The translations under genes were made by a program, and so were the position numbers. This document shows positions 1 through 11,056 of a stretch of DNA of 64,000 nucleotides, piece by piece. Every line of letters begins with the position of its first letter. Position 1 is the stretch's first letter. Source of the DNA: Strongylocentrotus purpuratus (taxonomy: Eukaryota > Echinodermata > Echinoidea > Camarodonta > Strongylocentrotidae); assembly GCF_000002235.5 (NCBI RefSeq), contig NW_022145607.1:310001-374000 (forward strand), read 5' to 3'. The notes beneath the pieces were generated by a model, which saw nothing but the letters and a program-made list of their open reading frames with translations, made no database searches and was not told where the DNA came from.

Positions 1-299
1 TAAAAGGAAAGAAAGAAGAGGAAGAAGAAGAAACGAAGGAAACGGGGGCAAAGGGCTCTTGCCTCCTTTCTTTTCTTTTTTTCCTTTCTTTCCTATTCTC
101 CCTCTTTTTCGTTTTTCTCTTTCTTTCTTTTCTTTTTCTTTTTTTTCTTTTCTTTCCCTTTCCCTCTCTTTTTTCCTCTCCCCCTTTTCTTTTTTTTCCC
201 GACGGCAGCGCAATTTTACCGACAATATCCTGACAGGTGGGGGGGGGGGGTGTCGCACCCCCACACCCCCCTTTGGAGACGCCCCTACCTACGCCACTG
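1..299. mobile_element. Right end of a non-autonomous hAT-type element
   Basis: The window opens inside a polypurine/polypyrimidine stretch followed by a G run and a C-rich segment. It ends in GCGTAGGTAGG-type sequence whose reverse complement begins CAGTGGCGTAGG, a terminus of the CAG-GCG kind used by the hAT-like elements elsewhere in this window. The left end lies outside, so the 8 bases after the terminus (TTGGCGAC, 300-307) cannot be tested as a target duplication. No transposase is present. Open frames here are low-complexity artefacts. Confidence 0.5.
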
Positions 300-1130
300 T
301 TGGCGACCACAAGGCTATCAATACAAATTAAGACATATTAATGAAGATTCTTTTTTAATGTTGCAGAGAGATAAGTATTTTTTCTATGAACTTGTTTAAT
401 GGAAGGACAATAAATAATATTAAAAACATGAATACTATAGCGGTATAATGATGAGAGAGATGATTTAAGTCATACTTTTTTTTCAATGTGATTGGAGTAG
501 ACTTGAGGGTGGGGGGGGGGGGGGTCCCCCTCTTAGATCTCGGCCGTTTTACAGCCGATCGCCGCGAAAATGTGCATGCATGTCAAGTGAAGTGTATACA
601 AAACTATGGTAATTTCATTTTTTTGAAAAATTCACTCATTTGCATATTTATGGTAATTTATGCAAACAAGATCAGAGAATTCACATTTTTACCCATAAAT
701 CATATATAATTCATATTCAAGGGTTCTTTTTCACTACATATATTCGTTAGAATAATAATACGACAACAAAGTTGGAAGAGCCAGTTTATCCCCATGTTAT
801 CTCTTGTTTTGATAATTTGTATTTATGTATTACATTGTTTTTGTTGTTTTATTTCATTTCTAAGCACACTTCAACTATTTTGACCCAAAAACAAACACAT
901 TAACTTGAAACAAGACCAAATAACCAATGTTTTCTCTTTTTTAAAAAGAATAAATGGTATTTCCATATGTTTGGTACATAAATCACAAAAATGAGCGATT
1001 TTAGGGCTGACATGCAAAAACAAAAGGTCACGTGACTCCGCAACTATACGTCCAATTTTCAACAAAAAAAATGTTTCAAAAGATGCGTAAGACTCGAAAG
1101 AAAAAAGTCATGAAAGAAAAACTTTATATC
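300..1130. other. AT-rich stretch, no gene seen
   Basis: Plain AT-rich DNA with one long G run near 511-524. No coding frame with protein-like composition, no splice-bounded exon and no terminal inverted repeat was found. Confidence 0.5.
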
Positions 1131-1299
1131 TGCCGCGGTTCCGGAGTAGTCGCGAAATTACTAGAGAGCACTAATCTTTTTTGGGGCCCTCGAAAATTTG
1201 AAAAATCGTACCACCCCCCCCCCCTAGAACGCCAGGGAGGGGGGGGGGGCCTATCTCCCCAAAACGGTAAAATTAACGTGTTTTTTACACGTTTTTGTC

Positions 1300-1621
1300 A
1301 CAGGGCGGAGCCCTCAGAAGCTCAGGGGTATTAAACATCAAAATTAACGTCGGATGAGCATAATTTTATACCTTGTTTGTGACAGTGGCAGGACACAATT
1401 TGGTGTTGGGTACAGGGGGCGGAGCCCCCAGAAGCTCAGGAGTTTTGGGCAATAAATAACGGTCAGATGAGCATATTTTTATATCTATTTGTGACACTGG
1501 CAGGACACAAATTGGTGTTGGATCCAAGGAGCGGAGCCCCAAGAAGGTGAGGGGTTTTATACATCAAATTATCGTCAGATGAGCATATTTTTATATCTAT
1601 TTGTGACACTGGCAGGACACG
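1300..1621. repeat. Tandem array, about 112-bp units (GAGCAT/GCGGAGCCC type)
   Basis: Three units start near 1300, 1413 and 1525. Each carries GGCGGAGCCCCCAGAAGCTC, then a CAGATGAGCATATTTTTATA segment, then GACACTGGCAGGACAC. The GGGGGC-GGA-GCCCCC core can fold into a short stem. The last unit runs straight into the polypyrimidine array. The same unit family appears reverse-complemented at 51217-51700, again next to a polypurine array, so the two arrays travel together as one element type. Confidence 0.8.
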
Positions 1622-1805
1622 AATTCTTCTTCCTCTTCTTTCTTTCCTTTTATCTTCTCTTTCCCTTTCCTTCTCTCTCTCTCTCTCTCTCTTATTTTTT
1701 TTTGGCGGGGGGGGGGGGGGGGAGGAGGCAAGAGCCCTTCGCCCTTCCCCCGTTTCCATCTTTCCTTCTTCTTCTTTCTTTCCTTTTATATTTTCGTTCC
1801 CTTTC

Positions 1806-1840
<35 letters not shown>

Positions 1841-2497
1841 TTATTTGTTAGCGGGGGAGGGGGGAGGAGGCAAGAGCCCTTCGCCCACGTTTCCCTCTTT
1901 TCTTTTTATTCTTCTTCCTCTTCTTTATTTCCTTTTATATTATCTTTCCCTTTCCATTTCCCTTCTCTCTCTTATTTATTTTTTTGGCGGGGGGGGGGGG
2001 GGGAGGGCAAGAGCCCTTCGCCCCCGTGTCCCTCTTTTCTTCTTTCCCCTCTTCTTTCTTTCCTTTTGTCTTCTCTTTCCCTTTCCCTTTCCCTTCTCTC
2101 TCTCTCTCTGATTTATTTTTTGGCGGGAGGGGGGGGGGGGGGAGGCAAGAGTCCTCCGCCCTTCCCCCGTTTCCCTCTTTCCTTATTCCTCTTCTTTCTC
2201 TCCTTTTATATTTTCTTTCCCTTTCCCTTCTCTCTCTCTCTCTCTTATTTATTTGTTGGTGGGGGAGGGGGGGGGAGGAGGCAAGAGCCCTTCGCCCACG
2301 TTTCCCTCTTTTCTTTTTATTCTTCTTCCTCTTCTTTATTTCCTTTTATATTATCTTTCCCTTTCCATTTCCCTTCTCTCTCTTATTTATTTTTTTGGCG
2401 GGGGGGGGGGGGGGGGAGGGCAAGAGCCATTCGCTCCCGTGTCCCTCTTTTCTTTTTTTCCTCTTCTTTCTTTCCTTTTATATTTTCTTTCCCTTTC

Positions 2498-2533
<36 letters not shown>

Positions 2534-4231
2534 AATTTTTGGCGGGGGGGGGGGGGGGGGGAGGGGGAAGGCAAGAGCCCTTCCCCCGTTTCCCTCTTTT
2601 CTTCTTCTTCCTCTTCTTTCTTTCCTTTTATATTTTCTTATTCCCTCTCCCTTCTCTATCTCTCTCTCTTATTTATTTTTTGGCGGGGGGGGGGGGGGGA
2701 TGGCAAGAGCCCTTCGCCCCCGTGTCCCTCTTTTCTTCTTTCCCTTTTCCTCTCCTTTCTTTCCTTTTATCATCTCTTTCCCTTTCGCTTTCCAATCTCT
2801 CTCTCTCTGATTAATGTTTTGGCGGGGGTGGGGGGAGGCAAGAGTCCTCCGCCCTTCCCCCGTTTCCCTCTTTTCTTCTTCTTCCTCTTCTTTATTTCCT
2901 TTTATATTCTCTTTCCCTTTCGCTTTCAAATCTCTCTCTCTCTCTCTCTCTCTCTTATTTATTTTTTGGCGGGGGGGGGGGAGGGGGTGGGGGGAGGCAA
3001 GTGTCCTCCGCCCTTCCCCCGTTTCCCTCTTTTATTCTTCTTCCTCTTCTTTATTTCCTTTTATATTATCTTTCCCTTTCCATTTCCCTTCTCTCTCTTA
3101 TTTATTTTTTTGTCGGGGGGGGGGGGAGGGCAAGAGCCCTTCGCCCCCGTGTCCCTCGTTTCTTCTTTTCCCTCTTCTTTCTTTCCTTTTATCTTCTCTT
3201 TCCCTTTCCCTTTCCCTTCTCTCTCTCTCTGATTTATTTTTTGGCGGGAGGGGGGAGGCAAGAGTCCTCCGCCCTTCCCCCGTTTCCCTTTTTCCTTGTT
3301 CCTCTTCTTACTTTCGTTTTATATTTTCTTATTCCCTCTCCCTTCTCTCTCTCTCTCTCTCTCTCTCTCTTTCGTATTTATTTTTGGTGGGGGGGGGGAT
3401 GGGGGATGGCAAGAGCCCTTCGCCCCCGTGTCCCTCTTTTCTTCTTTCCTTTTTCCTCTTCTTTCTTTCCTTTTATCATCTCTTTCCCTTTTGCTTTCTA
3501 ATCTCTCTCTCTGATTTATTTTTGGGCGGGGGGGGGGGGGAGGCAAGAGTCCTCCGCCCTTCCCCCGTTTCCTTCTTTTCTTCTTCTTCCTCTTCCTTCT
3601 TTCCTTTTATATTCTCTTTCCCTTTCGCTTTCAAATCTCTCTCTCTCTCTCTCTCTTATTTATTTTTGGCGGGGGGGGGGGGGGAGGAGGCAAGAGTCCT
3701 CCGCCCTTCTCCCGTTTCCCTCTTTTCTTCTTCTTCCTCTTCTTTCTTTCCTTTTATATTTTCTTTTTCCCTCTCCCTTCTCTCTCTCTCTCTCTCTCTT
3801 ATTTATTTTTGGCGGGGGGGGGGCGGGGGGGGGGGGGGGGTAGGTAAGAGCCTTTCGCCCTTCCTCTGTTTCCCTCTTTCCTTCTTCTTTTCTTTCTTTC
3901 CTTTTATATTTTCTTTCCCTTTCCCTTCTCTCTCTCTCTCTCCTATTTATTTTATTGGGGGGGGGGGGGGGGGGGGGGGGAGGTAAGAGCCTTTCGCTTT
4001 TCCCCCGTTTCCCTCTTTCCTTCTTCCTCTTCTTTCTTTCCTTTTATATTTTCTTTCCCTTTCCCTTCTCTCTCTCTCTCATTAATTTTTTGGCGGGGGG
4101 GGGGGGGGAGGGGGGTGAGGAGGAGCCAAGAGCCCTTCGCCCCCCCCCCCGTTTCCCTCTTTTCTTCTTCTTTTTCTTTCTTTCCTTTTATCTTCCCTTT
4201 CCCTTTCCCCTTTTTCCTTCTCTCTGTCTCC
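1622..4231. repeat. 18-unit minisatellite with polypyrimidine, CT and poly-G modules
   Basis: Eighteen units of about 140 bp each consist of a C/T-rich stretch, a (CT)n tract, TTATTTATTTTTTGGC, a run of roughly 8-20 G, and GGCAAGAGCCCTTCGCCC. The conserved GCAAGAG word recurs near 1729, 1868, 2007, 2145, 2280, 2418, 2570, 2701, 2836, 2996, 3128, 3256, 3406, 3541, 3688, 3841, 3980 and 4124. Two unit variants differ at the end (GAGCCCTTCGCC versus GAGTCCTCCGCC) and are interspersed. Long open frames across the array (up to about 390 residues) are rich only in F, S, L, P and G and are not genes. Confidence 0.92.
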
Positions 4232-4380
4232 CCATCAACATAGTAATAACGAAAGAGAACACTCTGTAATCAAGACCATTCCATTTTATTTAATACATTT
4301 TCGATATACTTAAATTGGCAACTATTACCTTCTGTCCTAGATCCTCATTTTAAACGACTGATGCGAAAGACTAGTCGACG

Positions 4381-4498
4381 CACCCTTTCGAGAAAAGACC
4401 CCCCGCTTTTATCGAAAGGGTGTGTTAAAACGGTGCTCCGCTCTCAACGCACCCTTTCGAGAAAAGCGGGGGGCCTTTTATCGAATGGGTGCGTTGAG
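4381..4498. repeat. Pair of adjacent hairpins built on CACCCTTTCGA
   Basis: Hairpin one (4381-4423) pairs CACCCTTTCGAGAAAAG with CTTTTATCGAAAGGGTG around a C-rich loop. Hairpin two (4443-4498) pairs CTCAACGCACCCTTTCGA with TCGAATGGGTGCGTTGAG around a G-rich loop. A further CACCCTTTCGATGAAAG half lies at about 4526. The loop of one is roughly the complement of the loop of the other. This looks like the remnant of a small fold-back element. Confidence 0.7.
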
Positions 4499-4544
4499 CA
4501 CACCACACCGCGCCGCGCCGCACCGCACCCTTTCGATGAAAGCC

Positions 4545-5550
4545 GTATGGGTCTACCTTTGCATACTGTACAATACACAGACAGTATTTGATATCACTCT
4601 CTCTCTCCTTCATGCATAATGCTACTTTAGAGACAGTTTGGGGATGGGGGACTCCATGAGCTACTATCAAATATTCTGAATCGTGATGTTTGTGAATCAG
4701 CTAAAAGAGTGGAATCCTTGGAGGGATTACCCCTGGCAAACTGAGCTGCAAAATAGCCCTGGATATTGGACTTATTTCTATGATTTCCTGCCAGATGATC
4801 AAACCAACAGACATTGCAATGACTTGAAGAATGTAATGATCAACTCAAACAAGGAATACAAATTCAAATTCATTTTGGTTACTAGACAATGACATTTTAT
4901 CACACCGTGGAACAATTTTGAATCTTCTCCTTCTCCAACTCCTCCTTCTTTTTCTCCTTCAAATAAACAAATGTTTTCTTTCCATTATATAATATTCTAG
5001 TTCTATTGAATAAAAATGTTTTAAAAAATACTAATTACATTCCCAACTTGTTGCCCAATTTCATTTCCACTATAGAGCGAGCAAGTGCTTATAGGCACAT
5101 GTGTATGAGCAGGTACATGTAACATGTAAAGACTCCCATTTGTGAAATATGTTTCAACAGAAACTTGATTACTATAATAAAAAGATGCCCTACTACCTCC
5201 AGTAAATAACACACTCCCAGCTATATCATGTAAAGTGCATACAAAGTGCATCTTAATTGGCCTTTAGAAGACAAATTGAGTTGACCGCTCCAAGGACATA
5301 TAGCCATCATATCTACCTTGCCATTTACACCAGTCTCAATGTTTCAGACCTCATCTCCAAGATCCCAAGAGCTAGGCTAATGAATAGCCTAAATCAATGT
5401 TCACTTTCATCAACACGAATGTAATATTATATATTACTGATGTCACTTTAAAAGAACATCAAAGTTTTCAAAAACCTCTTTCTAAATGTATTTCAACCAG
5501 TGGCATAAGATCATAACAACTTTATCCAGGCCTAAAGGCGAATTCATGGG
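4545..5550. other. No gene seen
   Basis: Unremarkable AT-rich DNA. A 69-residue open frame at 4683-4892 has mixed composition but no recognised domain and no convincing splice context, so it is not called. Confidence 0.4.
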
Positions 5551-5554
5551 TTAA

Positions 5555-5922
5555 AGGTAAAGACCAGTTCTGGTCATGCGGTTGCATTGTGAAAGAAACA
5601 GTGTGGAATCAATCAGAAAAGGTTTATCATCTAGCATATAAGTATTGGTGTGTACTGCAAGGTTCTGAAATCATAAAATTGATAAATTTGGCCCAGTCTT
5701 GGTTACAAAGTTACAAGCACTGTACACAGAAGATGTATATGGGACTAAGTGACAGATAGATATAATAATTTACTAAATATATCAATTAGTAAGCGGTTTC
5801 CCAGGCAAAAATTGTATCATCACGTATTAGTCAAAACATATTCTTTCACATGATTGGTATTAAATAAGAGCTTCCATTTCAATTTTTTGAGATGGAAGCT
5901 CTTCCAAAACTTGTCTTTACCT
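5555..5922. mobile_element. Small inverted-repeat element with TTAA target sites
   Basis: The left end AGGTAAAGACCAGTTCTGG and the reverse complement of the right end AGGTAAAGACAAGTTTTGG match at 17 of 19 positions. Both ends are flanked by TTAA (5551-5554 and 5923-5926). A second inner inverted pair, GAGCTTCCATTTCA and GAGATGGAAGCTC, lies near the right end. The 368-bp body has no transposase. TTAA duplication is known for piggyBac and Kolobok superfamilies; which one applies is not decided. Confidence 0.75.
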
Positions 5923-6224
5923 TTAAAAAAAAACCTTGATTTATGCAGCAACATGTTTTGAAACAAGCAATTTCATGCACTGAATTGATAAATGTTCAAA
6001 ATGTATGACTTGAAAATAACCTGATGTGTATGTTTCAAATTAAAAAACTGCCAAACACTGATTTTAGGCTAAATTTAAAATAAAAGAAAAATCCTCTGAG
6101 TGTCTTTCACTCATAAAAGCAGAGCCCCCTTTGCTTTCAATTTGGCTTCCACTGACCCTCAGGTCTAGACCTACCATTCAAGGGGAACTGGTCCTACAAT
6201 TGACATCTATAATAGTAATACGCT

Positions 6225-6720
6225 AAGGCTCCGCGGGGGGCGTGACGTCTCCGCCGGCCTTTGTATTCTATTGTTTTTTAATGAGATCGCCGACCCAAGT
6301 TGGTGCGGCTATCTCCTCCTGAACCCTTCCCTCGGGGTACCCGTGCCCGGTGCCATCGTCCGGGGAGAGTCTACTCTGTCGAATTGGCTATACTCCGCCC
6401 GAGGTCCTCCTCCGTGTCGACGTCCAGGGCGAAAACAGACGCGACATGCATAATGCAGGATATGCGTGACGACAGAGATACCTCATGGATATTCAACATG
6501 ACATCCGTAGACATACGACCGATGACTATCCGTATAAAATTGTATACACAAAAATCGGTCGTAAAAAAACTCGAACCATATTCCATACCTTACCTGGCTT
6601 ACCATGTCGCACGCAAGTACGCCAAAACACGTACATTTTCGCAGTTGCGAGATCGAGACGGAGCGTAGGGCTCAAGTTTTTGGCGGTCGATTTTGTTTTG
6701 GTAGAAGCTGAATCTAGACC
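6225..6720. other. CpG-rich island, possible promoter or lost exon
   Basis: Unlike its AT-rich surroundings, this stretch is rich in CG dinucleotides (for example around 6228-6260 and 6350-6450). Short open frames exist on both strands but none resembles a known protein. It could be an unmethylated promoter region, a decayed exon or a GC-rich transposon interior. No TATA box or initiator could be assigned with confidence. Confidence 0.3.
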
Positions 6721-6965
6721 ATGAACCACTAAACATCGCGAAACTGCAATCAATTTCCATCACGAATTCACGATTGCTGCAATATTATAAAGTTTCCATA
6801 AATAGAGGTATGAAATTAAAGCCTATTTTGTGATGTTCTCGCCATGTTTACGTAATTTTGATAATCATTTCTTCAAAGTAAAGAAAATCAGACAAAATCA
6901 CCGTAACTGACACGCATACAATACAGTGCATTGCCACTGTGTAGTGTGTGTGAGATGAGCTGAGT

Positions 6966-7055
6966 TGCAGTTAACTCCAGGAAGCTCCAATACCGGCAGC
7001 GCAGGCGTCCGACGCCTGCGGCGCCGGTGTTGAAGTTTCCTGGAGTTACGCTGCA
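6966..7055. repeat. Long near-perfect hairpin, GC-rich core
   Basis: A 90-bp palindrome has arms TGCAGTTAACTCCAGGAA and TTCCTGGAGTTACGCTGCA, continuing inward through a CCAATACCGGC/GCGCCGGTGTTG pairing to the centre GGCGTCCGACGCC. Only a few mismatches or bulges occur in about 43 paired positions. It may be a fold-back element or a small-RNA precursor. Confidence 0.75.
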
Positions 7056-7494
7056 GTTATGCAGCAGTGTGTGAGTTGAATTCGAGTCGAAGAGATTTGA
7101 CACTTTGAAATCGTTATCTGTTGGTTTGCATCATTATTGCCGCGATTTCAATATAGTTTCGTGAATAGATTTACGAAACCTGAGCTTAGAATTAGTAAAA
7201 GTAGTACTAGACTCTAATGTCTACGTTTTTAAAAGACTGTTTGATTTTCTTGTGAAAATTTTACTTTGAAAAATGATTATCGGAATTCATGGCCAGAAAT
7301 AATGACTATCTAGGGTCTATTATGTTACAGTTCTTGCATCAAATCAATGCATGAAAACTAAGTTATTGAACTAGAAAAAGGGGTTTCTTTTTTAATAGGC
7401 AATTATGAAGCAGGAAGCCCGAAACATTAGCCTACTAAACAAATCTCAACAAACTGTAGGCTTATCCTTTGATGAATTAATGAAAAAGTAGCCC

Positions 7495-7600
7495 CAGAAA
7501 AAAGAGCCCCCGAAATGGAAAAAAGAGCCCCCGAAAGTTGAAAAAGTAGCCCCCGAAAATTTCCAAAAAATTTGAAATGGAGCCCCCGAAATGAAAAACT
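7495..7600. repeat. Short phrase array, GAGCCCCCGAAA
   Basis: The phrase AGCCCCCGAAA recurs about four to five times with variable A-rich spacers (AGAGCCCCCGAAATGG, AGAGCCCCCGAAAGTTG, GTAGCCCCCGAAAATTT, GAGCCCCCGAAATG). The same phrase appears again at 23487-23590. Phrase length is fixed while spacer length varies, unlike a simple satellite. Confidence 0.7.
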
Positions 7601-7689
7601 TAATTTTTTGCCTGTTCCAGTGGCTGAAAGAATAACTACCAGTACAGTTGGATTGTTTTTTTTATTTAATATAAGGCCAAATTAAAAAA

Positions 7690-8052
7690 AAAACATGTTT
7701 ATAGCGTCCTGTTTTTTCAAAAAATGGGAAGGTGGAGGCCCTTTTTTTTTTCTTTCAAAATGGCCGCTCCGTACATTTGTCCTGACATTCGGGCTATTTT
7801 TCAAGATGGCGGCCGACAATTTTTTTTTTTTTTTTTTAAATCAGAAATACATTTTAGCAGTGCTTTTCATGTTTTTTTTTCTTTCCAAAAAAAAAAAAAA
7901 AAAAAAAAAATAGAAGGCGGCCCCCAAAAAGGAAGCGGGCGGGGACGCTGTTTTTTTCTTTCATAAAAAAAATAAAAATAAAAAATAAAAAAATTTCAAA
8001 AAAAAAAAAAAAAGAGGAGGCGGCCCCCAAAAAGGAAGCGGGCGGGGACGCT
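7690..8052. repeat. Homopolymer-rich block with a 35-bp direct repeat
   Basis: Runs of T and A of 8-25 bases alternate with CAAAATGGCCG/CAAGATGGCGG words. An identical 35-bp segment starting AGGCGGCCCCCAAAAAGG and ending GGGGACGCT occurs at 7915-7949 and 8018-8052, each copy preceded by an A run. No coding content is supported. Confidence 0.7.
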
Positions 8053-8266
8053 TAACATGTATATTTTTTAATGGCCTGAATGGCAAAGAGAGTTCTTGGT
8101 GGTTTTAATTTAGACAGTCTCTATACTATTTACACCCCCCGCCCCCTCTAGAATCCCGCGGATTTCCGCGGGTCCTGCTAGTTATATTATATTATATTGG
8201 CAAAGGAAATAATCCATGTGTACCTATAGAACACACATTATCATCTTCTTTCTCTCTTTTTAAATA

Positions 8267-8328
8267 CCGTATTTACCGGCGTAAAGGCCGCACCGCCGTA
8301 TAGGCCGCACCCCCGATTTTGACATTTG

Positions 8329-8361
<33 letters not shown>

Positions 8362-8769
8362 GTTTTTTTTTTTTTTTTTTTTTGGTTGTTGTTGATGTTT
8401 TGTTGCCGAAAACACGCGGGGAAGGACCTTCATTTAACATCGAGGTGCAGTTAAAGGCGCTGATTTGTGCTTGTAAACTTGTCACAAATAATAGTAACAA
8501 TGTCGTTTTTAGAAGAATGTGTAAGATCATTAATGTAAATTAAACACAATAGAGTACCTATGGTACCAATGGTGTACCTTGTGGTACACCATTTGTTATA
8601 GAAAAAAAATTGAGGAATTATTATTATAAACTACATATTGAGATCTGTTAGAAAGATTACTTTCAAACAAAGATGACAGACAAATTTGAGTGTTGTTGCA
8701 GTTTCCGAGTGGTGAGTCAACACACTGATTACTGAGCTGGAAGACATTGCCAGGCATAGCGCCATAAAT

Positions 8770-8816
<47 letters not shown>

Positions 8817-8901
8817 TACTCTTTCGCCGCATAGGCCGCACCCCGACTTTTTGATATTTTCTCTTCCAAAAATACTGCGGCCTATACGCCGGCAAATACG
8901 G
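8267..8901. mobile_element. TA-flanked inverted-repeat element carrying a LINE fragment
   Basis: The left end CCGTATTTACCGGCGTA and the reverse complement of the right end CCGTATTTGCCGGCGTA differ at one position, and both are flanked by TA (8265-8266, 8902-8903). Just inside each end are repeated GTATAGGCCGCACCCC words. The body holds long A and T runs and, between about 8405 and 8765, a minus-strand reverse-transcriptase fragment. A related but more decayed copy lies at 30073-30539. No transposase; the superfamily is not assigned beyond TA target preference. Confidence 0.75.
8405..8765 (-). pseudogene. LINE reverse-transcriptase fragment (minus strand)
   Basis: Reading the minus strand, the fragment gives a segment like FESNLSNRSQYVVYNNNSS, typical of the stretch before the GVPQGS motif in CR1/Jockey-type reverse transcriptases, followed by a disturbed VPQG region and FNLHxNDL-like then THSSKN. 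The frame is broken by small changes, including an insertion near 8600. It is a remnant only, lacking the YADD core. The same fragment occurs at 14868-15190 and 30108-30490. Confidence 0.65.
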
Positions 8902-8927
8902 TACTCCTATTCATTCAGTCTTTTGAT

Positions 8928-9000
8928 TTCTCTCTTTCTCTCTCTTTATTTCTCTTTATCTCTCTCCCTCTCTCTCTCTCTTTCTCTTTGTCTCTCTTTA

Positions 9001-9034
<34 letters not shown>

Positions 9035-9058
9035 CCTCTTTCTCTTTGTCTCTCTTTA

Positions 9059-9089
<31 letters not shown>

Positions 9090-9157
9090 TTATCTCTCTC
9101 TCTCTCTCTTTGTCTCTCTTTATCTCTCTCTCTCTCTCTCTTTCTCTTTGTCTCTCT

Positions 9158-9198
<41 letters not shown>

Positions 9199-9207
9199 CC
9201 TCTTTCT
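8928..9207. repeat. Long (TC)n-rich microsatellite
   Basis: Interrupted TC/TTTC repeats of almost 280 bp contain a recurring TTTGTCTCTCTTTATCTCTC sub-pattern, four or more times. The leucine/serine-rich frames across it are artefacts. Confidence 0.9.
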
Positions 9208-9210
9208 ATG

Positions 9211-10740
9211 GCCGTCTCGCTGTCCTTTAATGTTCTCTCTCCTTCTTTATTTTATTTCCCTCTACTCCCCTTCTTTGCGCCCTTCTCTCTGACCTACTAA
9301 CCGCACCGTTATTCAACGCAATCCTCCCCTAAGCTCTGTACATGTACACTGCCAGGGCCGGGTAGGGCGATGCTGTACAGCAGCAACCTATTCAATAGCT
9401 ATGCTACCACACTGATAGTGTAGTGTTGCACTAGATTGCCTGTTTCATACAGGAAACGCTATGTGCCCTTTCACAGCTTGGGTGACAGGTGCATCACCCC
9501 TATGCTAGGCATGGCCACTCTCACCTCTAATAACATACCTCCAATATCTCATTACATTAGGCCACGATGCCATGTTCATATACATGTACATATCCATGCT
9601 AGCAAACCTTATTCTCTTCATTTTCACAGCAATTAATGGATGAGAAATGTCTTGTCTGCATTCAGATGTCATCTGCATACAGAGAGCCTGAAAGGCGTCA
9701 GATCTATGTAATTGAATATCACTTAACACCCTTTTGGTATCCAGTAGACAATGTATTCCATGAATATTTGTTGTTCATGTATTTCATATTGGCTAAATTA
9801 AGTATAACACCTATACAATGTACATTTAGTAATGATGAAGGGAATATAAAGTGCCTGTGTTTCCTCAAAGAGAGCTTGTACAGACTACAGAGTACATAAT
9901 ACTGAATACAGTGTAGCAAAGAAAATGATACTTTGATCCATGATTTGATTTATGAATGAAAAGTGCCTCAGGCAGCCTTTCCAATCTTATAAACAAAATT
10001 GGCCAATGCTGAGGTCAAAGTGGTTCAGAGCAAAGGTCAAAGCTCTGGTCAAATTCACTGACATAAATATATGATGTGTGAGTCAGAGGTCACAGTTCAA
10101 ACTCATTGACCTGTAACTATCCAGATAAGAGCTGAAATAGGCAAATAATTATCAACTGTACAGTGGTATCTTTAAATACAAGATTTGAAATTATGTTAAA
10201 TTGTGTATTAAGTTATATTGATTTCTATACTGTTTTCTATCATAGCCAAAAATAAGTTTTATGATTATGGTAGCGTACTCAGATTTTGATGGGATTGAAA
10301 TACTTGGTTTACTTCTAATATAACAAGCATCTACATTTTGCATATGGGACTGTGTTCCACAAAATATGACTGATGGAAGTAATCAAATGCTTCATATAAT
10401 TTCTGACACAACTACAAACTATTGGTACTCCCACATTTATGATCTTGACATAAAATTGCCCTAACTGTTTAAAGAGTTACATTGCTACCTGCACAATAGG
10501 GACTACATGTTGTGATAACCTCACAGTGTTCACAAAAAGTTTATCCTCAATGCATGAGAGAAATACATTATAGCAAGGTCTTCTAAACAAAAATAGGGCA
10601 AAGGCTAAATTGGCAACATTGTTACCTTGCAAAACATTTGTCTGTTTTCAGCTTTTTCCACATAGCATTGTGTTCCGGAGGAATGTAAAGGTGTACTCTT
10701 TAGTCTTTACAGGCAAGGACTTAGATACAGGAATCATTTG
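9211..10740. other. No gene seen
   Basis: Plain AT-rich DNA with scattered CATGTACA words. No exon with both splice context and recognisable protein similarity was found. A small cluster of AGGTCA words lies at 10010-10115 (listed separately). Confidence 0.4.
10010..10115. promoter_or_regulatory. Cluster of AGGTCA half-sites (candidate)
   Basis: GAGGTCAAAG (10011), AAAGGTCAAAG (about 10033), GAGGTCACAG (about 10086) and TTGACCTG (about 10108) give four nuclear-receptor half-site words in about 100 bp. Nuclear receptors bind paired AGGTCA words; here spacing is irregular. Chance occurrence in AT-rich DNA is possible. Confidence 0.2.
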
Positions 10741-10936
10741 ATATGTTCACATGCAAAATATAAACACCATCAGATCATGAAACTTATCATATGGATATGC
10801 TTTCAGGTCGACAAATGCCACAACATCCATAGTACATTCTGATTTATTTTTATTCCCACTTTTATTCCCACTTTTTATTTTAAAAAATAGTAGTATTTGG
10901 CTAAAGTCAATGTCAGAACTTTGGGGTGACACCCAC

Positions 10937-11053
10937 CTGCAGAATCTGTCATCTGCAGAGTCTGTCACCCTGATAAAATTTTGAATACCATACTCTCCCT
11001 TGACTTTATCAAACACAGCCATGTACTTGCATTTCACCTTCAGAAGTTCATAC
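10937..11053 (-). CDS. Possible exon, unrecognised protein
   Basis: On the minus strand an open stretch reads YELLKVKCKYMAVFDKVKG, then EYGIQNFIRVTDSADDRFC, with balanced amino-acid composition. It meets a CTGCAG|GTGGGT donor-like junction at 10936/10937, and the open frame continues beyond to 10747. An inverted-repeat element begins just upstream at 11057, so any upstream acceptor is displaced. No family was recognised. It could be an exon, a decayed gene fragment or chance. Confidence 0.15.
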
Positions 11054-11056
11054 TTT

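Noticed and set aside
2066-3986. Open frames of 388 and 390 residues in the 1.6-4.2 kb array
   Set aside because: They translate a minisatellite of C/T tracts and G runs into F, S, L, P and G only; several overlapping frames do the same, so they are not proteins.
8851-9300. 149-residue serine/leucine frame
   Set aside because: Translation of a TC microsatellite.
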